In this document: one piece after another, positions 7,688 through 10,607 of the stretch | Layout of the letters: every line of letters begins with the position of its first letter | How positions within the stretch are numbered: the stretch's first letter is position 1 | Source of the DNA: JBKHJA01 sp046538375 | GTDB taxonomy: Bacteria > Acidobacteriota > Aminicenantia > Aminicenantales > Aminicenantaceae | Direction: 5' to 3' | NCBI GenBank assembly: GCA_046538375.1 | Contig: JBKHJA010000093.1 | Location: 1 to 10,607, forward strand | DNA: 10,607 nt | Program-made: the position numbers and the translations under genes | The notes under the pieces: model-generated | Seen by the model: only the letters and a program-made list of their open reading frames with translations | Database searches by the model: none | Told to the model about the DNA's origin: nothing

Positions 7688-8467
7688 TTATTTCTCTTCT
7701 TCTTCTATTTCCTTCAGCTTATGTTGAGCTTTTTTGGCATAATCACTTTCCGGAAAATCTGAAATCAGTTTGGTGAAATAGGGAACACTTTCCTCCACCT
7801 TTTTCCACTTGTAATAAGAATCAGCCAGATGATAGTAAACCTCATCCATCTTGGAATAATTGGGGTACTGGGTGAGAATTTCTTTCAGTCGGCTTACTGC
7901 AGCCTTGTAGGCTCCCATTTTGTAGTAAAGCTCACCGATGCTGAAGGTGTGTTCAGCCAATCTTTCTTCACACTCTTCAATTTTTTCCTGAGCCAATTCC
8001 GCTTCTTCACTGAGAGGATAATTGGTGATAACCTTCTTGAATTCAGCTAACGCCTGCCTTGTTTTGGTCTGATCACGGCCTGGTTTTAAGGCTTTTTCGA
8101 AGTAGGTCATTCCAATCTGATACTGAGCATAGGCCGCTGAAGGGCTCAACGGGAATAGGGAGATAAACTCCCTGTACTCAGAGGCGGCCAAAATCATACT
8201 GCCTTCATCTCCCTTCTCAAAATAGGAATCGGCAATGGCCAACTTGGCTCTTTGGGCGTAGAAGCTTTTAGGGAAGGAATCGATAACCTGCCTCAAATAA
8301 AGCCGGGCTTTCTCTGGATCTTTGTCCAGATATTCCTGGCCGAGTTTGAATAAAGCTTCATCAGAAGAAGCAACCTCAGGAGAAATCTCGGTTTTTTCTT
8401 TCTTGCAGTTTGAACTTATCATAAGGGATAGGAAAGAGATGGCAAAAATCAAAAACGCTTTTCTCAT
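7688..8467 (-). CDS. bamD: Outer-membrane assembly lipoprotein BamD
   Basis: BamD is the essential TPR lipoprotein of the BAM complex, which inserts beta-barrel proteins into the outer membrane from the periplasmic face. The product has 259 residues, the family's usual size. It opens with a lipoprotein signal peptide (MRKAFLIFAISFLSLM) and Cys21 as the likely lipidated residue. The box ISSNC has Asn just before Cys instead of the common Gly, Ala or Ser. About five helical TPR units follow. Two stretches are typical of BamD: GRDQTKTRQALAEFKKVI (130-147) followed by NYPLSEEA, and RLAEHTFSIGELYYKMGAY (169-187) followed by the next TPR. The C-terminus is a Glu/Lys-rich tail. AGAGGA seven bases before the ATG (8475-8480) supports the start. 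It follows the epimerase by 36 nt and precedes a probable barrel protein by 21 nt. A generic TPR lipoprotein is the less likely alternative. Confidence 0.87.
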   Translation of the reverse strand: MRKAFLIFAISFLSLMISSNCKKEKTEISPEVASSDEALFKLGQEYLDKDPEKARLYLRQVIDSFPKSFYAQRAKLAIADSYFEKGDEGSMILAASEYREFISLFPLSPSAAYAQYQIGMTYFEKALKPGRDQTKTRQALAEFKKVITNYPLSEEAELAQEKIEECEERLAEHTFSIGELYYKMGAYKAAVSRLKEILTQYPNYSKMDEVYYHLADSYYKWKKVEESVPYFTKLISDFPESDYAKKAQHKLKEIEEEEK

Positions 8468-8503
8468 ATTTTTTTCCTCTTCAATCCAATGTATCGGATG
8501 TGC

Positions 8504-9448
8504 CTACAAAGAATAAAGATGGTGCATCCAGTTCCATTCTTCTCTCAATCCGTCAAGGAGATTGATGCTGGGGGAAAAATTGAGATCTCGTCGAGCTTTA
8601 GAGACATCAGCAAAGGTATGAAGGACATCGCCTTTTTGTTTTTCCTCCCACTTTATGTGGATCTCTTTCTTACATATATCCTCTAACATGGGGATTATTT
8701 CCTGAAGTTTCTTTCGATTGCCTCCTCCGATATTGTAAGTCTCACCATTCTTTGCTTTTCTTAGAGCCGAAAAGTGGGCTTCTATAACATCGTCGATGTA
8801 AGTGAAATCTCTGGTTTGGCTGCCATCTCCGAATATGGAAATGGGCTTGTCCTCAGCGATGGCTTTAAGGAATTTATGAAAAGCCATATCCGGACGCTGT
8901 CGGGGTCCATAAACTGTGAACAGCCTTAAGGCGACACAAGGGACTCCGTAGTTTTTAAAATAAAGAGAGCAGAGATGTTCAGCAGCCAGCTTGGTTACCC
9001 CATAAGGAGAAAAAGGATAAACAGGGCTTGTTTCAGACATAGGAAGATGGGGGCAGGAGCCGTAAACTGATGAAGAAGAGGCATAAACGAACTTTTCAAT
9101 ACTGTTTTCTTTGGCTGCCTCAAGGAGTCTTTGAGTGGCTTGAATATTGTTTTGGGTATAAACAGAAAAATTTTTTCCCCAACTTGTCCTCACTCCAGCT
9201 TGAGCAGCCAGATGGAAAATGGAATCAATTTTTTTTAGAAACTTTCTTAAATCCAGCTGGTTCAGGTCTTCTGGAGCGAAGTCAAATCTTTCATGTTTCA
9301 GCAGAGGTCGAAGGTTTTTTTCTTTTATCCATCGGGGATAAAAATCAGTGAAAGAGTCTACACCTTTCACTTGATACCCTTCCTTGAGAAGCCGCCAACT
9401 AAGATGAGATCCTATGAATCCAGCGGCTCCTGTCACCAAGCATATCAT
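8504..9448 (-). CDS. NAD-dependent sugar-nucleotide epimerase (extended SDR, UDP-glucuronate/UDP-glucose 4-epimerase-like)
   Basis: This is a cytoplasmic extended short-chain dehydrogenase of 314 residues that inverts or modifies the sugar of a nucleotide sugar, probably a UDP-sugar for surface polysaccharide or lipopolysaccharide. The Rossmann dinucleotide motif is TGAAGFIGSH (6-15), and Asp31 at the end of the second strand (GVDSF) fits NAD(H). Next come HLAAQAGVR (79-87), the catalytic Ser cluster ASSSSVYG (123-130) and the Tyr149-Lys153 pair in YGVTK. The substrate-side motifs are LRLFTVYGPRQRPDMAFHKF and GDGSQTRDFTYIDDV. DSFTDFYPRWIKEKNL after the second strand and RPDMA resemble UDP-glucuronate 4-epimerases, but the exact sugar cannot be set from sequence alone. 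The ATG overlaps the stop of the small upstream ORF as ATGA, with AGGA ten bases before it. It is followed 36 nt later by bamD. The enzyme appears complete. Confidence 0.9.
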   Translation of the reverse strand: MICLVTGAAGFIGSHLSWRLLKEGYQVKGVDSFTDFYPRWIKEKNLRPLLKHERFDFAPEDLNQLDLRKFLKKIDSIFHLAAQAGVRTSWGKNFSVYTQNNIQATQRLLEAAKENSIEKFVYASSSSVYGSCPHLPMSETSPVYPFSPYGVTKLAAEHLCSLYFKNYGVPCVALRLFTVYGPRQRPDMAFHKFLKAIAEDKPISIFGDGSQTRDFTYIDDVIEAHFSALRKAKNGETYNIGGGNRKKLQEIIPMLEDICKKEIHIKWEEKQKGDVLHTFADVSKARRDLNFSPSINLLDGLREEWNWMHHLYSL

Positions 9449-9561
9449 GAGAGCTTCATCCTGGCGGTCAGTTTATCCCTTTGTCCAAGAACATCCCTTA
9501 AGTTTTTTGCCGGAAACCCAGAAGCTTCCCCCAAAATCCCAGCAAGCGTGCTTAACAGCAT
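9445..9561 (-). CDS. Candidate 38-residue small protein coupled to both neighbours
   Basis: This ORF of 38 codons plus stop fills the 112-nt space between the PASTA and epimerase genes almost exactly. Its ATG shares a base with the PASTA stop (TAATG) and its TGA overlaps the epimerase start (ATGA). GGAGGT lies nine bases before the ATG, inside the last codons of the PASTA gene. The product starts MLLSTLAGILGEASGFP, a weakly hydrophobic segment, and continues with charged, helix-prone sequence such as NLRDVLGQRDKLTARM. It has no signal peptide, Cys pair or recognisable domain. It could be a real microprotein, a leader that couples translation of the epimerase to the PASTA gene, or the remnant of a larger gene. 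The two overlaps together with the strong ribosome-binding site are hard to credit to chance, but function is unknown. Confidence 0.55.
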   Translation of the reverse strand: MLLSTLAGILGEASGFPAKNLRDVLGQRDKLTARMKLS

Positions 9562-10277
9562 TATTTACTTACCTCCAGAGTAATGAGATTTCTTTTCTGG
9601 ATGCGAAAACCTTGAGGGGGAAACTGCTTGATGATGATGCCAGATTCAAGACCTGGATAATAAGAATAGCGCAGGTCCTCCACCCTGAATTCCATTCTTT
9701 CTAATTTTTCAATAACTTTATGGGCACGTTTTCCGATCAAGTCAGGCATCAGATATCTCTTTTCTCTTTTTCCTTGACTGACTAGAAAGTTTATACGGGA
9801 ATCTCTGCCAATCTCCTGACGGGGCTGAGGCTGCTGAGCTATAATTTTCCCGGCAGCATATCGAGGAGTGTGCACTTGAGATATGCTGCCCTTTCTTAGA
9901 CCAGCTTCGTGGATAAGGGAATCCACAGATTGAAGATTTTTTCCTATCAAATCAGGAACCACAACCTTTTCGCTCCCGGCACTCAGCACCACCCTAACCA
10001 TGTTGTTAATTTTTATCTTAGAGCCAGGAGAAGGTTGTTGGAAAATGATTCTTCCTCTCTCCCAACGGCTATCAAATTGAGTCCCTTTTTGAACCAACAG
10101 CAGCTTTTTTTTAGCCAGTTCTGTCCTCGCCTCATCCAGAGTCTTCCCCATGACATCAGGAACAGAGACCATCTCTCCCTTTAAGACAATCTGATAAGAT
10201 ATATTGGCACTCAAAAAGAAGATGACCAGAAGAAGAAGGAAGTAAAATATATAATCATAGAGTCTTTTCGGGGACAT
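9561..10277 (-). CDS. Membrane-anchored triple-PASTA-domain protein
   Basis: The 238-residue product has a short basic N-terminus (MSPKRLYDY), one membrane segment at about 9-27, and an outward-facing part made of three PASTA repeats at about 37-101, 105-168 and 176-237. Each repeat begins with the typical VPD(V/L)xGK or MPDLIGK motif and contains the xxGxIxxQxPxPG-like turn: GRIIFQQPSPGSKI, GKIIAQQPQPRQEI and SGIIIKQFPPQGFRI. PASTA domains bind peptidoglycan or muropeptides in Ser/Thr kinases and in some penicillin-binding proteins. Here there is no kinase or transpeptidase domain, so the protein is a stand-alone sensor or wall-binding anchor. The ATG at 10277 has only a weak ribosome-binding site, but it lies about 32 nt after a well-placed promoter and gives a sensible topology. 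It appears to be the first gene of the long transcript leading to recN. Confidence 0.88.
   Translation of the reverse strand: MSPKRLYDYIFYFLLLLVIFFLSANISYQIVLKGEMVSVPDVMGKTLDEARTELAKKKLLLVQKGTQFDSRWERGRIIFQQPSPGSKIKINNMVRVVLSAGSEKVVVPDLIGKNLQSVDSLIHEAGLRKGSISQVHTPRYAAGKIIAQQPQPRQEIGRDSRINFLVSQGKREKRYLMPDLIGKRAHKVIEKLERMEFRVEDLRYSYYPGLESGIIIKQFPPQGFRIQKRNLITLEVSK
9571..9576 (-). promoter_or_regulatory. Strong ribosome-binding site for the 38-codon ORF
   Basis: GGAGGT on the minus strand lies inside the final codons of the PASTA gene (Leu-Glu-Val), nine bases before the ATG at 9561. No other gene start is near enough to use it; the epimerase ATG is more than 110 nt further on. Confidence 0.6.
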
Positions 10278-10315
10278 ATTTCACAGTCAATATCAGAGTC
10301 ACAAGATCAAATTTA

Positions 10316-10344
10316 TCTATACCATATATCATTAACCAAGTAAA
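10316..10344 (-). promoter_or_regulatory. Putative promoter of the PASTA-to-recN transcript
   Basis: On the minus strand TTTACT (10339-10344) and TATAGA (10316-10321) are separated by 17 bases, and the -10 element is preceded by TGG, giving an extended -10 (TGnTATA). Each hexamer matches 4 of 6 consensus positions. A start near 10309 leaves a leader of about 32 nt before the PASTA ATG. No other candidate this good was seen between the transposase-like fragment and the gene. Confidence 0.45.
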
Positions 10345-10401
10345 CACGGAAAAAGTTTCAGTAAGCATCCTATTTTTAGCAATCAAAGTTTCGGCTTATT
10401 C

Positions 10402-10605
10402 TCAATGAGGAGCAAACATCTCGCTTTCCGTGATAAAAGAGAATATTTTTTTAAAATTAGGCTTTGTCACAAAGTTGCTGGATAAAGCACCCTCAATAGC
10501 ATTGGTACTCATCGGAATCCATTTCTTTCTCTCCCGTTGGATCTCCCGTTGGATCCAGCTTGGCTGATATATATTGCTGAAATAGAAAGAGATCTTCCCT
10601 GGGGG
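10402..10605 (-). pseudogene. Transposase-like C-terminal fragment, open at the window edge
   Basis: An open frame enters from the right edge and runs 67 codons to a TGA at 10402. It reads PPGKISFYFSNIYQPSW, a Lys/Arg-rich stretch, then KKWIPMSTNAIEGALSS and a short tail ending in SEMFAPH. WIPMSTNAIEG resembles the (T/S)TNxxE(G/S) motif near the C-terminus of Mutator/IS256-like and related transposases, where the Glu is thought to be the third catalytic acid. The sequence after the motif does not continue as I would expect for such a family, and it ends early, so this looks like a decayed or truncated copy, though an intact gene with a short C-terminus cannot be excluded because most of it lies outside the window. 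The match rests on one short motif only. The rest of the 330-nt stretch right of the PASTA gene holds only the promoter candidate and a short tandem repeat. Confidence 0.35.
10530..10553. repeat. Two-copy 12-bp perfect tandem repeat
   Basis: TCTCCCGTTGGA occurs twice in direct succession (10530-10541 and 10542-10553). On the minus strand it lies in frame within the transposase-like fragment and encodes Ile-Gln-Arg-Glu twice. As a multiple of three it does not break the frame. It looks like a slippage duplication. Confidence 0.85.
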
Positions 10606-10607
10606 TT

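Noticed and set aside
10530..10553. Tandem repeat considered as a CRISPR or regulatory iteron array
   Set aside because: Only two 12-bp units with no spacers and no further copies in the window; a simple slippage duplication explains it.

Overview
The window reads almost entirely from the minus strand. It carries eight confidently delimited protein genes, one strong candidate for a ninth very small gene, and a transposase-like remnant at the right edge. The DNA is moderately AT-rich. The host looks like a diderm (Gram-negative-type) bacterium. It has a BamD-type outer-membrane assembly lipoprotein, a signal-peptide-bearing probable outer-membrane beta-barrel ending in Phe, and a secreted subtilisin. 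The phylum cannot be fixed from sequence alone; an uncultivated lineage with energy-thrifty metabolism, for example Aminicenantota-like, is only a guess.

Layout in the direction of transcription (right to left): a transposase-like C-terminal fragment (10402-10605, open at the edge); a promoter with an extended -10 (10316-10344); a membrane-anchored three-PASTA protein (9561-10277); a 38-codon ORF coupled to both neighbours (9445-9561); an extended-SDR sugar-nucleotide epimerase (8504-9448); BamD (7688-8467); a probable outer-membrane barrel (6887-7666); an S8 subtilisin-like protease (5509-6873); and RecN (3816-5498). Gaps from the PASTA gene to recN run from small overlaps to 36 nt, so these seven genes probably form one transcript of about 6.5 kb. 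Then come miaB (2348-3664) and a K+-dependent membrane pyrophosphatase, hppA (211-2175). These two sit after gaps of about 150-170 nt, each with a plausible promoter. A good intrinsic terminator lies about 80 nt beyond hppA.

The first five products of the long unit share an envelope theme: peptidoglycan-type ligand binding (PASTA), sugar-nucleotide conversion for surface polysaccharide, outer-membrane protein assembly (BamD), a barrel that could be a BAM substrate, and an exported protease. recN (double-strand-break repair) rides at the end. miaB (tRNA thiomethylation) and hppA (pyrophosphate-driven ion pumping) are housekeeping or energy genes.

I see no CRISPR array, RNA gene, phage module or defence system. 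Nothing here compels a claim of an undescribed system. The observations most worth following are the tiny coupled ORF and the unassigned barrel immediately upstream of the subtilase.
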